A stretch of 64,000 nt of DNA from Delphinella strobiligena (lineage: Eukaryota; Ascomycota; Dothideomycetes; Dothideales; Dothioraceae): the NCBI GenBank assembly GCA_009982845.1, contig JAADKB010000011.1, positions 186,001 through 250,000 on the forward strand, given 5' to 3'. Below, one piece after another: positions 1 to 10,082 of this stretch (position 1 is the stretch's first letter; each line of letters begins with the position of its first letter). A model generated the notes under the pieces. It was not told where the DNA came from. It saw only the letters and a program-made list of their open reading frames with translations, and did not search any database. The position numbers were made by a program, and so were the translations under genes.

Positions 1-197
1 TGTTGCTGCAATCTCCGTGCAATTGCCAATCCTACTGCACCACCACCAATGACAGCGTGTGTGAAGTCTGCATCCCGCCGCGATGTGCTGCTAAATTGCC
101 GGTTCAATCCACTTCCCTGAATCTTGGGTAATAGTGTCGAACGGGAAGCGAGGTGGCGAGGCAATTCAGCATAAAACTGACGTGCGTGTCTAGACAT
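1..197 (-). CDS. FAD-dependent oxidoreductase, N-terminus only (L-2-hydroxyglutarate dehydrogenase-like)
   Basis: On the minus strand an open frame starts with ATG at 197 and runs off the left edge without a stop, giving about 65 residues. The first 40 or so are rich in Arg and Ser and lack acidic residues except one Glu, as in a mitochondrial presequence. They are followed by DADFTHAVIGGGAVGLAIA, a dinucleotide-binding Rossmann strand with the GxGxxG-type signature (GGGAVG) used to bind FAD. The wording 'DFTHAVIGGG.VGLA' after a presequence is typical of fungal L-2-hydroxyglutarate dehydrogenase-like proteins of the DAO family, which oxidise L-2-hydroxyglutarate in mitochondria. Only the FAD-binding start is visible, so the substrate is inferred; another DAO-family enzyme is possible. 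Confidence 0.72.
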   Translation of the reverse strand, partial: MSRHARQFYAELPRHLASRSTLLPKIQGSGLNRQFSSTSRRDADFTHAVIGGGAVGLAIARRLQQ

Positions 198-707
198 TCT
201 GCTCCACTATCTTCGGACAGGACTTGGCCTTGAACGATAGATCTCGCTTATCGGGATACCAGATTGAAGATGAAGTCTATCTTGATATCACTCTAGCCCG
301 CAATGGAGGTGTTTTCGTCGTGAGAAGTTGGGCTTTGGGGATAGATCAAGTCTAGTTGTGCAACACCACTGCTAATATAATGTTTATTCTCTCAGCAGGA
401 CGAAAGTGTTTTTTTTCTTCCCATGGCGATCGAAGAAAAAACATCTAATCTCGCTATCTGCCTTATTAGAAAGTGTTTGGTGCCAGATGACGTGCTCGGC
501 TCCCCAGCCACCGTGCACTTGTCCCAATTGTTTTGATAACCGCCCACAGACCCCTCATGTTGACCTGCGAAAGCTCCGTTCTGCCGTACGAATATCACTT
601 TATTAGTATGTCAAAATCACTCGTGCTCTTAGCTGTTGAACTCTTCTATGCCACAACCTTGTCCTTCGTGATGGACATACTGAAATAGAAGCTTCCCTTG
701 CCTAGTT
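198..707. other. Intergenic, no gene supported
   Basis: This stretch holds the upstream region of the FAD oxidoreductase and of the F-box gene. A T-rich run lies near 410-420. Short open frames on both strands have no recognisable domain. Confidence 0.4.
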
Positions 708-1532
708 ATGCTCAAGGCTCTTCCAGATGAGCTTGCTCTCTTGGTCCTCGGGTCCTTCATTCAATGGCAAAACACTGGATCTGGTCATAGAGCGCCCCTC
801 CTTGAACCTACAGGTTTGCGAGCTCTTGCGAGGGTATGCCGGACATGCAAAAAGTTAAGAGATCTTGCTGAGCCAGTGCTCTACCACAATTACTCCAAGC
901 CTGCTATCACGAATGTACAAGTGACTCATCTCGATCTTGACGATGGCGACGATCATGCCGATCCCGAGCGGGCTGGAAGCGTCAATAACATACAACCAAA
1001 TCTATCGCTGCGAAGATTCATTCGCACCCTCATAGAGCGACCGGATCTGGCTGCTCATGTTGAATGTATCTCTCTTCGACAGTGGGAAACGATAGATACT
1101 CTGGCCTTTTCAGGACTGAAGACATGTCCTCGCCCTGCGGAAGAGGCTAGAGTGTATTACATGACGGTATCACGCTTGCTTTCGTGCTCAATGAGTCAAT
1201 CTTGGGCCACAGCTTGGCTATACGCGCTATCCGAAAGCATTGAGGATGCCGAAATAGCTTTCCTGTTGGCCTTGACACCCAATGTGGAACAGCTGGAACT
1301 CGATGTACCAGTGTTTGCTGGGCTGGGCTCCAGACCTTTTTTGCACAAGATTGTGCAGATGGCCATTTGCTCACGCTTACATTCTTGTTCATCAAACGGT
1401 TCCCACTCTTTCGCTCATCTGAAGAGGCTGGCAGTGGCCAGCAATCGCTCGCAACATGATATCACCAGCATGACCTCAAAATTGCTACCAGAGTTCTTAG
1501 AACTGCCTGGACTTGAATGTAGTCAGACCTAG
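708..1532 (+). CDS. F-box protein, probably C-terminally truncated
   Basis: The 274-residue open frame begins MLKALPDELALLVLGSF and continues with ALARVCRTCKKLRDLAEPVLYHNY. This is the F-box pattern (Leu-Pro-x-Glu-hydrophobic helix, then a Cys/Leu-rich helix ending in 'LaepvLYhny') by which substrate receptors bind Skp1 in SCF ubiquitin ligases. The rest is Leu-rich and low in recognisable repeats. Fungal proteins of this type are usually about 400-600 residues, so the stop after LPGLECSQT looks early. Open frames downstream to about 3000 are scattered over three frames with many stops, which suggests decay, but an unrecognised intron could also explain it. The F-box call is fairly sure; intactness is not. 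Confidence 0.6.
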   Translation: MLKALPDELALLVLGSFIQWQNTGSGHRAPLLEPTGLRALARVCRTCKKLRDLAEPVLYHNYSKPAITNVQVTHLDLDDGDDHADPERAGSVNNIQPNLSLRRFIRTLIERPDLAAHVECISLRQWETIDTLAFSGLKTCPRPAEEARVYYMTVSRLLSCSMSQSWATAWLYALSESIEDAEIAFLLALTPNVEQLELDVPVFAGLGSRPFLHKIVQMAICSRLHSCSSNGSHSFAHLKRLAVASNRSQHDITSMTSKLLPEFLELPGLECSQT

Positions 1533-3429
1533 CCCTCCAGATACCCCGGCGCGTCATTGCCCAGATTTATCCTGAAGTTCATCTTCTATTCATGGCACGC
1601 AGGGTGGACTGCAAACGAGCACGTAAGCCAGCTGAGACCTGGCAATCTGTTCTGCACGCTGTCAGAGCCCCTGTCGTTCAACAGGCCATGATTCGGTCCG
1701 ATATCTGTGCACGTTCTCCTGACCGGAGAAGCATCATTGCAGCAGACTCATCAGAGACATCGCTGCCCAAAGGATGTAACTCACGCATGCAGACCAAAAT
1801 GGCACTAATTTTTCTCCCGAGAGAGTCACCGAGCAAAGCAGCTATCGTATTTTCTCCATCTACGCTGCATATAGCCAAAGAGGTCATTGCGAAAAATATC
1901 TCACCATGTTATTACGAGGTGGATCCTATCCTCGGGGATACTTCCAATAAGAGACCAGACGTCAAAAAACCTTTCGATCAATCACAGATCAGATCAATGG
2001 TTCTCTGAATGTATCTCTTGGCAGCATGCTCGAGTTGATCCAATTCAGTGTATCCGTCAAGAAAAGCTGGGTTACACTTGGAATTGTGATCAAGCTTGCA
2101 ATGTCCAGGAGGGATCGTGGTCCATCTTGCTCTTACCTTGATAGCGATGCTACAGGGGATGATCAGGGGGTCTATGTCGCCCACACGTTGACAAGTCAGC
2201 GCTCAATCCATGTCTTTCTTGGCGTGCCGAAAGCCAGTCAGCCACGTCAGTAGCATATACGGCATTCATACCAGGACAAGGTTACGTTGGAAAGCCAATA
2301 TGCCGCAGAAACGCGCGTACACGTCATTTATGTGGACAGAGTGTAGCAAGGTGGCATTAAAGCTACAGACAAGGCGAAAACTTCGAGATCAGTATACGAC
2401 AACTATCCAATGTAAACAATCACTTTGTTGTTGAAAGGGGATGGGTCCCGGAATGTCTTGCAGACATGCATACAGGTCATTGAAAGACGAGTTGTGTACT
2501 TGCGAAGAGCAAGATGAGAGTCGAAAGATCCACAAGCTGATCGATCATTGATCAGTGGCATGCAGCAATATGCAACTCCAAAAGCCACTCTTATATTGAG
2601 GAGCCGTTTCCTGGAAACGCAAACAGTTGCAGACGACTTGGTAGCATACTTTCGAATCATGAAACATGCAGTTTAGCCAAAGTCGGAAGCGGTGGTATCA
2701 GCGAGGTACAGGCAGAGCTGCATGCGTCGTTACCCAATAATTCAGGCACCAACTCTCTTCCCTGAAGATGGCATGGAGTTGTGGCTGATTTGGAAGACTT
2801 CGATCGACGTTGTCTGCGGTACGGTCCCTTTGGATAGATATCCGTCTATTTCAGATGTTGGGCCTTGCATCTCAATGCTCATGCGATCGGATGTTTCAAT
2901 TCCTGCCTGCGGCTGCATGGTTTTCCAGATGAAGCTCTTGCCAGCAGATGCAAGCGCAAGGTCAATGCCTCCGACGGTGTTTAAAACTATATCATTTGAG
3001 GTCTGAATAGCCCACATTTTCTAAGCTCAGTTCCAGATTGTATTGGGTACTTCTTATGCTTCTTGATCGATGTCGGAGCCAATACTGATCAGGTACTATA
3101 GATATTGGTTGGAGTCGTTGACACTGCCTCTGAAGTTCCCACCACCGCACAACACGGCGGTCATCACCTCAAGGGCAATCATGCCGGCCATTTGCCCGTT
3201 TACAGTGACGGAATTTTCTCGTGGGTGAAGACTGCTGAACAAAATCAGCCTTCACATATAGCCGCTGGACGTCATTGCTGCAGCATCAACGATGCCTCAG
3301 ACTCTTGCTTCTCCACTATACCTGTATAGTTCTTGGATAGGGGTAGACAGTCGAAATTGGAAAAACGCGATCCGCAGATTCGACAGTGGAGATGGAAGGA
3401 ATATCAAGTCATCATCCTGGTTTGGATGA
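1533..3429. other. Broken open frames downstream of the F-box gene
   Basis: Several 70-140 residue frames lie here on both strands (for example 1592-2008 plus, 2742-3017 minus, 3105-3329 plus). None shows a domain I recognise, and none joins convincingly to the F-box frame through splice sites. The region may contain the decayed C-terminal half of that gene. Confidence 0.35.
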
Positions 3430-3430
3430 T

Positions 3431-3549
3431 ACGTACGGCCATAGGCAGCTGAGAACTAGGCATCCCGTCCGCTCTGCCAGATATAAGCAGTTGACCGGCT
3501 GATTAGTACTACGGTGGGTGACCACGTGGGAATACCAGCTGCTGTACGT
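3431..3549 (+). rRNA. 5S ribosomal RNA gene (copy 1)
   Basis: The 119-nt sequence has the 5S layout. Complementary ends (5' ACGTACGGCC and 3' GGTAC/GTACGT-type) form helix I, followed by the conserved CATCCCGTCCGCTCTGCCAG block, the internal-promoter region around ATAAGC, GTACTACGGTGGGTGACCAC, and GGGAATACCAGCTGCTGTAC. A second copy on the opposite strand at 22496-22614 is identical apart from five transitions. A pair of T runs follows directly, as expected for an RNA polymerase III gene. Dispersed single 5S genes are normal in filamentous ascomycetes. Open frames crossing this segment are spurious. Confidence 0.93.
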
Positions 3550-3556
3550 TGCCTTC

Positions 3557-3570
3557 TTTTCGTGTTTTTT
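3557..3570 (+). terminator. RNA polymerase III terminator of 5S copy 1
   Basis: TTTT at 3557-3560 and TTTTTT at 3565-3570 lie 8-21 nt past the 3' end of the 5S gene, as Pol III termination needs four or more T. Confidence 0.65.
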
Positions 3571-3919
3571 GATGTTGGTGTTTTTCTCTCCCTCTCTCCC
3601 AAAATCCCTTTTGGTACTTTGACTACCAAATTCCTGTGCCATATAAGACCACGAATACAGGCATATGGCTGTTCTATCGCTCTTACTACCGACGAATGGG
3701 TATGGACCAGCCGTACATAGAGATGCTGGAAACTGTCAGACTATAATTTCATTTCAAAGCCTGCATACCTAGACAAGACCTCGCGTGCCGCCGTTGCAAC
3801 AGCCTGCCTGGCCTTAGCAAGTCTCGGTCCGATGGTCACTCCCAAGGAGACAACGTGGTCACTGCTTGAACAACTATACGAGGCTGTCGCAATCTTGAAG
3901 AGTCTTGAGCCTCTTGGCG

Positions 3920-4846
3920 TCACATCTCGTCCACCCTGGTGCTTGTCATGAACAATCGTCCATCAACTTCGACACTTCGTCTTATGATGTCTTCGAGTTC
4001 CCTATTCTCGTCGTCGTCAGCTTCATCAGAGTAATCGTCAACAACAACATCATCCTCGAGGACACCTTTGGCCAGCAAATCATCCGTAAGATCAAAGCTC
4101 ACTAACTCTTTCTCCTCGTCTCGCCCACGTTTCTGGCCTAAGATCGTCCACTTGATGTCCGAGTCCAGAGCAGCCTCGTCAATTTTTTTACGCTTTAAGC
4201 CCCAACTTTTCCATATAATCTTCTTATAGCCGACGGCGAAGATATGCTCGCCATCGAGACTAAAGCTTTTCTTCAGATCTTTCGATACTGTATAATCCAT
4301 GCCAGGACCAGAGTCAAGCATAGCGCCCAGGCCCAGACTGTCCATTCCGCTCGATGCGATAGCACTCACTGGAACAGTGAGTTCCCCCTTTGTGGTGTTC
4401 TTATAGACATCTTCTCGCTGGACAGAAGGATCGACAACTGTTTGGAGCTCGACGACCATATAGCTCTTGTTTCCAGCTTGAATGCCTTGCTCTAGCCATG
4501 TTCGCGTCGCTTCATCTTCCTGACAGAGAGCTTTGAAGATGGCTCGTGGCTGCCTGAGCTGATAACGCTTAACCTGGGCAGATTGTAATCGTGTCCCGCG
4601 TCCCCCATCGATACTGTGAGAAGTATCCAGAAGTCGGGTCAGGGCGACACGAAACGAGGTGGATTTGCTGGAGGATGAGAGGACATCAAACGAACTGGCT
4701 GCCGTCGGAAGGACGGCGTCCTCTGGCAGTGGTAGTGCCGGCTTATATGCGTCCATGATGGGATTCATGAGTGATTCTACGAGGGTTCCTAGGCCAAGCG
4801 CCGTTGCGGGCAAAAACTCGTCGAGGAGCATCATTTTCGACGCCAT
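3920..4846 (-). CDS. 308-residue hypothetical protein; candidate fungal gasdermin-like pore former
   Basis: This is a single uninterrupted frame of 308 codons with ATG at 4846 and no signal peptide or clear membrane helix. Residues 1-30 are hydrophobic (LDEFLPATALGLGTLVESL). A mid-region reads YMVVELQTVVDPSVQ, and then a basic/hydrophobic strand reads FSLDGEHIFAVGYKKIIW. The final 70 residues are strongly acidic (DDVVVDDYSDEADDDENRE). The order (hydrophobic N-terminus, a 'YVV.E.LQT'-like strand, a later 'I..G...A..V..L'-like strand, short C-terminal tail) recalls the gasdermin pore domain. Known fungal gasdermin-like proteins are about 250-300 residues with a short cleavable tail. I see no diagnostic motif that proves membership. 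A CHAT protease gene begins 4.4 kb away on the other strand. A 60-codon frame with a GTG at 3923 overlaps the stop; its meaning is unknown. That the frame is a real gene is likely; the family is a hypothesis at about 0.35. Confidence 0.8.
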   Translation of the reverse strand: MASKMMLLDEFLPATALGLGTLVESLMNPIMDAYKPALPLPEDAVLPTAASSFDVLSSSSKSTSFRVALTRLLDTSHSIDGGRGTRLQSAQVKRYQLRQPRAIFKALCQEDEATRTWLEQGIQAGNKSYMVVELQTVVDPSVQREDVYKNTTKGELTVPVSAIASSGMDSLGLGAMLDSGPGMDYTVSKDLKKSFSLDGEHIFAVGYKKIIWKSWGLKRKKIDEAALDSDIKWTILGQKRGRDEEKELVSFDLTDDLLAKGVLEDDVVVDDYSDEADDDENRELEDIIRRSVEVDGRLFMTSTRVDEM

Positions 4847-7115
4847 GGTTCCGTCGTTGTATTCGCCACAGTGGTTGATAGTCGTCTGGGTCTATATCTC
4901 TATGACAATCAGGCGCCTAGGTAGGGCTGATCTCTAGCACCCCAGCTCGTATGCAGCCACACGACTGGCTGACGTGGCAAGCACGTGATGCTCAAGATAT
5001 CACATCATTAAAAGGCGTCCCAAGAGCTTTGTGATTTGTGTGAGCGTTGTCAAACTTGCTGAAGCCAATTGGGAAATGTTTTTCGCCACTCCCACCATAG
5101 TCATCCATGATTTCAGTTGATTACTGTGGGATACTGAATGAACGTACTCGTAGTTACTATCACTATGCTCCCAATCTCCATATCCACATGTACCATACTC
5201 TCCAAAACCGCCTGATCTATACCAAAAGCGCAACATCTCCACCTGGTCGATGACATTGCATGTCTAAAGCCAACTCGAAGACACGATTCGCATCTAGAGA
5301 GATGTCAACGATCTTGTGGGTGGACTTAATGACAATGATGAGATATATGGAGCGGCAGCAGTGTCTGTTACCACTCACGTGTATAGACTTCACTGGCGAT
5401 GCGCCTGCTGGTATCAGTCATAGAATGCTATAATGCGTGGTGCTTAATATCACCAGTGAACTCCGCCATGCGAGCCTGCCTGACTCAAAACCCCTGTTAA
5501 TCTGCTCCAAAACTGGACTCGGTGAAAGTCGCGTCTACCTCGGCGGGAGATTATAAAGGCTCACGGCCTCAATTTACGCGCCGGCACTCCGCAGTCATCG
5601 CTTCTCGAAGTTCTCGTATGCCTCATCACCCCACGTCCCCACAAATCCCCCAGTTCTGGATTGTTTCACTAAAACTCTCATCGATGAGAAAGTGGCGTGT
5701 CTAGAAGTCTAGGTCCAGAACCAATGTATGTTTTGTCAATGTACATCTTTACTTGCCTCACATGTTGTCTTGCTCGAAGTTTTGGCCTCTCAAACTATTC
5801 ATTAGCCACCTCAACTACCTCGAATTTCACTAGCCATTATCCCACGACCTCCTGAAAACTAATCGGCCAAAGCTGTTCTCCGTAGCAGAACATTGATTGC
5901 TTTGGTCTATGCACAGGTCTAGAATGTTCCGTAGAGCTAGAAGCAGAGCCTTGGGCATTCAACATGCTTGGCGAGTTGTATGTACGATAGTGACTATAGT
6001 TTCGCTCTCGTCACGAATCACTACAGTACCTTATCTCGATTATGTCTGAGGAGAATACAGCACTCTGTGCATGGAAAGATGAAGCTGCTCCTGTATCTTC
6101 GTGCCATTGAAGCACTAAGCTCTTTCAGAACCGCTTGATTAGCAGGTGACCTGTGTCCACATACCTACATGGTACATGACCCAAAAAGAGCTTAAAGTCG
6201 CTCATACTGCTTGGCGACAGTCGCTACGAAACACTGCCTTGTACTTTGAGATGGTATTGCCGGGCTTCCTTCCGACACATTGACCTCCTCAGCGCATTTG
6301 TTCTCTTAGTCTGAGTCTACAATTGTCGGCTTCGTAGAGGGGCCTCCTTCTACTTAGCTCCTGACGTCGAGTCATGGACCTGACCTGAACCGCTAGTCCT
6401 TCGTACGGTAATCAAAGTATGTATAAGCCAAAGCGGTCTGTTGTAGGTTATAGGTCTGTCCATTATACCATCTCTCTGAGTACAGACTGCAGCGGCCTGC
6501 GCCGTTCAAGGTCTTGTTTATGTTGAAAGTCAACAACATGTGGCCCCTCGGTCGGTCACATGATTACGATGTCTCAAAGTGCTGAAGCGCATCTATCTAT
6601 AGAACACAAGAAGAGGACAATGTGCCATTCCCATGGAGATCATTGTGGACAATGATGCACATGACATGTTCTTCGCGCCAAGACCAGCCCCTTGCCATCA
6701 TGGACAAAGATTCTATTTTTAAAACTCCAAACTTAACGTCATGACCATTATTCGCAAACGTGATCCGCCACCGCCCAAAATACTACTGTACCTCCTGGGT
6801 GCGATGGTCTGATCTTGTCGAACAACCCAAAGCGACGACTTGCAGACGTCCGGTGAGCTATACGTAGGCTAAGGAGCCTACCAGCCTTGCCCAGTGACTT
6901 TTAATCTGCAGCTGGTTATTCCAAAATGTTTCAAAGCACTGGACCTTGCAGATCAACAGACAGCCAAGCATTTATCCTTACACTAAGGTACCTTATGTGC
7001 CATTGATGGCTCTAACTTGCGATATAGCTCGTGAATATCACTTGGCAGTCAGGTTGTTAGACAGCAGACAGATGGAGAGAAGTTCAATGTCTCGTATAGT
7101 AGGAGGCATTCCGTG
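4847..7115. other. 2.3-kb stretch without a supported gene
   Basis: Short frames occur (5000-5242 minus is rich in Gly/Tyr/Ser; 5522-5704 plus), but none has a recognisable domain. The left end is the promoter region of the 308-residue gene and the right end is the promoter of the secreted-protein gene. Confidence 0.4.
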
Positions 7116-7122
7116 TATATAA
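7116..7122 (+). promoter_or_regulatory. TATA box of the secreted-protein gene
   Basis: TATATAA lies 113 bp before the ATG at 7235. It is followed by a pyrimidine-rich, CAACTC/CATCACA-type leader typical of fungal transcription start regions. Confidence 0.6.
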
Positions 7123-7234
7123 GTCTCATCAACAGCCGTCTGTCTCAACTCATCATCACAGCTACCCATCCAGTCTACTACACAACTACTACCAATCCTC
7201 ATCCTATACAACCCATCCTACAAACGACTCCAAA

Positions 7235-7651
7235 ATGAAGACCACCTCCGTCCTCGCTGCCCTGGCCATCGCCCTACCCGCCTTTGCAACCTATGCACCT
7301 GCTGCTCCTTGCCCTGGCAACGACGGCGGTGTTTTCTCTTCCGGCAACAGTATCCAATACACCATCTACTGTGGCAAGAACATGGGCGGCGATGTTATTC
7401 GCACCACCGATACCACAGTCGGCATGGAAGGCTGCTTAGCTGCTTGCGACGGAACAGTTGGTTGCACTTCCGTTGTGTACTGGCCTTCTGATGATGATGG
7501 CACCATGGGCCGTTGCAACAGCTTCAAGTCTGGTGGCACTATCAGCAGCGTCAACTACCAGAGCGCCGCCTTGGCCGTCAGACTCACCCCTGAGCCATCA
7601 ACCACCATCACTACCTGGCCCACTGCAACTGCCACCACAACTTTCAATTAG
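7235..7651 (+). CDS. Small secreted six-cysteine protein, PAN/Apple-like
   Basis: The 138-residue intronless frame starts with MKTTSVLAALAIALPAFA, a clear signal peptide with cleavage expected around residue 18-24. The mature part has exactly six cysteines (26, 46, 67, 71, 77, 94). The spacing GCLAACDGTVGCTSVVYW matches the core of PAN/Apple-like domains, in which C-x3-C-x5-C is followed by an aromatic residue and a later Cys (GRCNSFKS). The C-terminus is Thr/Pro-rich and probably O-glycosylated. PAN domains bind carbohydrate or protein, so an extracellular or cell-wall role, possibly effector-like, is plausible but not shown. A TATA box and a long CA-rich leader precede it. Confidence 0.85.
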   Translation: MKTTSVLAALAIALPAFATYAPAAPCPGNDGGVFSSGNSIQYTIYCGKNMGGDVIRTTDTTVGMEGCLAACDGTVGCTSVVYWPSDDDGTMGRCNSFKSGGTISSVNYQSAALAVRLTPEPSTTITTWPTATATTTFN

Positions 7652-9254
7652 TGGGCTTCTGATCCGACCAGCGGTGCTGCTTCTGCTTATGAGCACTCTT
7701 GGTTTTGGACTCGAGGACGAGATGAGCACATGCTCTGTTTGGAACACATGAGAGCTTTTGATATTTCGGTTCATGTTGCATAGCGAGATAAAGCGATTGT
7801 TGAATAGTCATTTGATCAGCATAGCGGTATGACAAAGTTTTGCATGCACACATCTTTCTGTTGCATAGTATCTCCGGTTCATGACTTCTTGTGTGACCTG
7901 TCCAAACTGCTCGTGGTATCAAGTATAAATGAATCTTAGGCAATCAGGCGAATGAAAGAGGCCTAGCCTGGCGGTATTCTGTCCTGGCGGTACAAATAAA
8001 TGCTTTTCGCTATTGGATTCACTAGCATCTGGCCAATATCTACTACAAAGACCTGCACTTCAATGACCAGCATCGTTACTGGGACACTTATGCATCGCGT
8101 AGAAGCACGTCTCTACAGTACATGTTCATACTGTAGCCAGAGTATACGAGTAGGTCCGTGGAAGACGGAGTGGGATGGGAGATGGTTCGGACAGGGTCCG
8201 CCTCTACGAAATCGACTTTCCGAGCTCCGCAATTTGAGCCTTCTGATTGGCTGCCCTGATGTAGGTTATAACTTCCATTCCAAACTAAGGGGCCTTGCCG
8301 CGATAGTATCAGCGATGCCATTATTGACCCACTTCTAACAGCGATACTCGTATGATGGTCGACAGCCGGTCCCGGCGACTTCAATTGCGTCAAGCATAGC
8401 TAGCTAATTTTCTACAGTACGACTCCGCCTACTGCCGTACGAGTGCCCCAGCGAGTACACTAATCACGACCCTACACAGGACATCCAGCGTCCAGTTCAT
8501 GAACCGTGACGATGACGATGACGACGGCGTTGTCGACATCAACGACGAATACGAGTTCTGGCGTCATGTGCGGCAGTCAACAGAGGGCATGAGAGGTCAT
8601 CCACGGCACGAAGAGTTGTAAATCACATAGACTTGGCGCTTCCAGAAACTTATCCCGAGCGTCTACAAAACATCAGCCGATGATATCACAGAATATGTGT
8701 AGACAGAGGTGTGTCCCTGCAATGCATGAATTTTACGACACGTTCGCTTTGCTATACTACTGTCTTGGGACTCTGATTTGAACATCCAGCCCGAGCGAAA
8801 CTTCCTGGAAAATAATGAACGAGGAAATTGAGGGCATGTCGTTGGTTGGTTGGCATTCTGTTCTGTTGGATGTGTGATACTGGTACGTACCAGAAACCGT
8901 CATTGGTTGATGGAATTCGGCAGATAGAGTATTCACGGAGCAAAATCGCCCATAACCAGCCTCGAACAGTTACTCATGGCCGGTGTTAGGAGACAAGATT
9001 TCATAGAAGGAAAGCTGCATTGCAGCCTCTACTCATTTACACGTGGCACAATGGCACAGTGGCACAATGATGCTCGAGAGTATCGTGGTAACGCAGGGAT
9101 GTCTGCATTCGGACCCTGCATATGAAGCCTTCACCCAACAACTTTCGCAAGGCTGCACTGATGACACACAAGCAACAATAATCGGGGCCACCATCTCAAC
9201 GATCCTGGGCAATGTGAAGTCTATCTGCAGCTGGGGAATCAAGAGACCGTTATC
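7652..9254. other. Intergenic; tiny acidic ORF only
   Basis: The only curious frame is 8499-8621 plus, 40 codons that begin Met-Asn-Arg followed by six Asp. It has no partner exon I can find. A frame at 9043-9282 plus, and open sequence in the TPR frame from about 9165, may hold a 5' exon of the TPR-CHAT gene, but I cannot fix the splice sites. Confidence 0.35.
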
Positions 9255-10082
9255 GTGTCCGATCACACTAGTGATCTATTAGCGGCTACAGAAGTTCTCT
9301 GTATCAGATCTGCCAAGCTATACATGGAGTACAACGATTACAGTAGCTCAAATGTGAAGCTCCTCTACGAAGCTCTCAATATCATCAAGGAGGCCGTGGA
9401 TAGAACTGCGGCTGCTATTTTCGCTCACGACGATCACCGCGCGGAATACCTTTCTTTTGAATGCATCATCCTTCGAGCGCTCTACAAAGCAACAAGTCAG
9501 AAGACTTACCTCGACGAGTCCATCAGTGTCAGTCGACTGAGTCTGGATGTGGCGATTATCCCGTCTCCCTTGCGTCCCTTATGTGCAACAAATTTGAGCG
9601 ACTCTTTAGCTGAGCGCTACCTCGCCCATGGTGCAGGTAGCCCCGCTGGTCTCGAGGCTGCCCTAGGTGCGGCCCGAGAGGCTGTCAAAGCATCCAACGA
9701 GGGCGGTAAGTATCACAGCATTGCCCTATCCACATTAGCCTCCAGGCTAGGCCAGTGCTGTGAATATATCAAAGAGGACGACGAATACTTGGACGAAGCG
9801 ATTCAGATCGGTCGCCAACTTGTCCGTGTCGGTACTGGAACACGAGGGATTTATCTGATGAATCTCGCTGCAGACCTCAAACATCGCTTCGAGCGATATG
9901 GGGGTCTAGATGACTTGAGGCAATCACAGAGATACCTGAAAACAGCTGTAGAAGGTTTCCCATCGGGACACGCTAATCACCTTGCAGCAGTCAGGGCCCT
10001 TTCAGACTGTGAAATCGATATTGTGCGCTTAACGATGTTTTACGCACTTTGTTGGCATTCGATACAAGCGCTATGGATATGA
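9255..10082 (+). CDS. TPR-CHAT protein, N-terminal segment (frame broken from the C-terminal part)
   Basis: This frame encodes about 250 residues of degenerate tetratricopeptide-like helices (for example YLDESISVSRLSLDVAI, YLDEAIQIGRQLV, RFERYGGLDDLRQSQRYLK), the repeat style seen in fungal TPR-CHAT proteins. The sequence remains protein-like to about residue 250 and then turns to noise. The sensible continuation (NRYCALNDVLRTLLAFDTS) lies in another frame from 10013 onward. I tested GT-AG pairs between 9900 and 10070 and none restores the frame with a normal intron, so a one-base insertion or deletion near 10010-10020 is the simplest cause. The true start is unresolved: 9255 is a GTG, the first in-frame ATG is 9324, and an upstream exon is possible. 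Confidence 0.7.
   Translation: MSDHTSDLLAATEVLCIRSAKLYMEYNDYSSSNVKLLYEALNIIKEAVDRTAAAIFAHDDHRAEYLSFECIILRALYKATSQKTYLDESISVSRLSLDVAIIPSPLRPLCATNLSDSLAERYLAHGAGSPAGLEAALGAAREAVKASNEGGKYHSIALSTLASRLGQCCEYIKEDDEYLDEAIQIGRQLVRVGTGTRGIYLMNLAADLKHRFERYGGLDDLRQSQRYLKTAVEGFPSGHANHLAAVRALSDCEIDIVRLTMFYALCWHSIQALWI

Noticed and set aside
3412..3720. Open frames on both strands across 3412-3720
   Set aside because: They lie over the 5S rRNA gene and its terminator; similar frames appear over 5S copy 2.
9255..9257. GTG at 9255 as start of the TPR-CHAT protein
   Set aside because: Nuclear genes of ascomycetes start with ATG; the frame is open further upstream, so the start lies at 9324 or in an upstream exon.
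10013..10068. 46-nt intron 10023-10068 (GTGCGCTTAAC...ACAAG) joining the TPR-CHAT frames
   Set aside because: It has good-looking signals but gives the wrong frame after splicing and deletes the protein-like NRYCALNDVLRTLLAFDTS.
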